Source: Sialis fuliginosa
Lineage: Eukaryota > Arthropoda > Insecta > Megaloptera > Sialidae
Reading direction: 5' to 3'
NCBI GenBank assembly: GCA_961205875.1
Contig: OY540812.1
Span: 1,612,001 to 1,676,000 of the forward strand
DNA length: 64,000 nucleotides
Within the stretch, counting starts at the first letter, position 1. Every line of letters begins with the position of its first letter. Shown piece after piece: positions 63,243-64,000 of this stretch. The notes under the pieces are model-generated. The model had not been told where the DNA came from. It worked only from the letters and a program-made list of their open reading frames with translations, and ran no database searches. The translations under genes were made by a program, and so were the position numbers.

Positions 63243-63834
63243 TAAAACTGTAATACCTCTACGTCTTATTTTCTTGTTTTTTAGTCGATATTTCTATGAT
63301 AAATTTCACTAAAAAATTCCAAATTTTTTATTTCGTTAAAAGTATGTTTATTGTATAGAAAACGACGTGAAAAGTTGTTTGTTTCAAACCGCAGGTCTGT
63401 ATCTCAAACCGTTCTCGAGATATAGCCTCTCAAAGTTTTAGTTTTTTCAAATTTTTGGAGAAAAAAGGCCATAACTTTTGAACGTGTGGTCGGAATTGAT
63501 TTTAGTTGACGGATTTGGAATCAGCGTGTCAAAATCTATATAATGACATGTATAATACCTTAAAATTAGGAAAAAAAAAATTCGCGAAAAATCGAAAAAA
63601 TTCAAAGGGGTATACCTTAAAAAAATGTCGATTTTTGACGAAAATTTTTTTGTCGGATTTTAAAGTATTATACATGTCATTATATAGATTTTGACACGCT
63701 GATTTCAAATCCGTTGACTAAAATAAATTCCGACCACGCGTTCAAAAGTTATGGCCTTTTTTCTCCAAAAATTTGTAAAAACTAAAACTTTGAGAGGCTA
63801 TATCTCGAGAACGGTTTGAGATACAGACCTGCGC
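63243..63834 (+). mobile_element. hAT foldback element, copy 3, truncated
   Basis: It contains the paired arms and centre of 7764-8831 but starts inside the left arm (TAATACCTCTACGTCTTATT) and stops in the right arm at GATACAGACCTGCG. Both CAGTGGCG ends are missing. The 62-codon frame is the same palindrome by-product as in the other copies. Confidence 0.9.
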
Positions 63835-64000
63835 ACTATGGGCCAGGAGACCCTGTTCTGTGGCCAAAAGTCTACTTTCGAATTTGAGAAAACGAATTAG
63901 ACCACTGAATTCGGTATTAATTGAAGTAGTTATGATGACAATTCCATGTTGATTAATCAATTCCTGTTCAAATGACAGGGGCGCAAAGTTGAAAAATGTA
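63835..64000. other. Unassigned right edge
   Basis: CACTATGGGCCAGGAGACC begins exactly where the foldback copy is cut, so a different repeat probably starts here. The window ends before it can be judged. Confidence 0.4.

Noticed and set aside
1-64000. tRNA or rRNA genes
   Set aside because: No cloverleaf with proper A and B boxes and no rRNA core sequence was noticed by eye. A tRNAscan or covariance search would be needed to exclude them firmly.

Overview
The window looks like a repeat-dense, protein-poor stretch of a large insect-type nuclear genome. It is strongly AT-rich. It carries short tracts of the arthropod telomere word TTAGG and many short non-autonomous DNA transposons (MITEs). 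It also carries Helitron-like elements whose termini resemble repeats common in insects. The order of insect cannot be fixed from this sequence. No open reading frame exceeds about 130 codons and none matches a protein family I recognise. I found no rRNA, convincing tRNA, CRISPR array or bacterial-type operon. The stretch is best read as intergenic or long-intron DNA built from layered transposon insertions.

Layout. Positions 1-9 kb hold a Helitron-like fragment, a MITE split by a short retroposon, a hAT MITE, a foldback hairpin, and the first of three copies of a roughly 1.07-kb hAT foldback element (7764-8831, perfect 8-bp target duplication). Positions 9-20 kb hold two hAT MITEs with many same-strand subterminal words, a PIF/Harbinger MITE (TTA duplication), a complete Helitron-like element (14410-14917) and a full TA-flanked MITE (family C). 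Positions 20-31 kb hold family E repeats, a long-TIR composite element (23171-24408), hAT, mariner-type and other TIR MITEs, and nested insertions. Positions 32.0-33.3 kb are two adjacent tandem arrays; the first is built from the terminus of a family C variant. Positions 33-45 kb hold the second hAT foldback copy, more family C and F copies, a Helitron with an internal tandem array, and a small near-perfect palindrome (43397-43618) flanked by a 12-bp duplication. Positions 45-64 kb repeat the same families, plus a few GC-richer patches that may be exons or promoters (49.0-49.4, 50.6-50.8, 56.6-56.9, 58.0-58.4 and 62.7-62.9 kb). The third hAT foldback copy lies at the right edge.

How the parts relate. 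Insertion order can be read directly in places. Family F is a single older repeat that was later split by three unrelated DNA transposons at three loci. Family C is split by family B, and family C is itself inserted in another TIR element. A hAT MITE sits inside a larger TIR element at 29.4-30.4 kb. Several hAT families share one plan: short TIRs plus a short word repeated in the same orientation at both ends. The most unusual items are the duplication-flanked palindrome with a hammerhead-like core, the MITE-derived satellite, a TTAGG tract bounded by a 14-bp direct repeat, and the many 9-17-bp pure G or C runs. Nothing here establishes a new biological system. Gene calls are few and weak and are marked as such.
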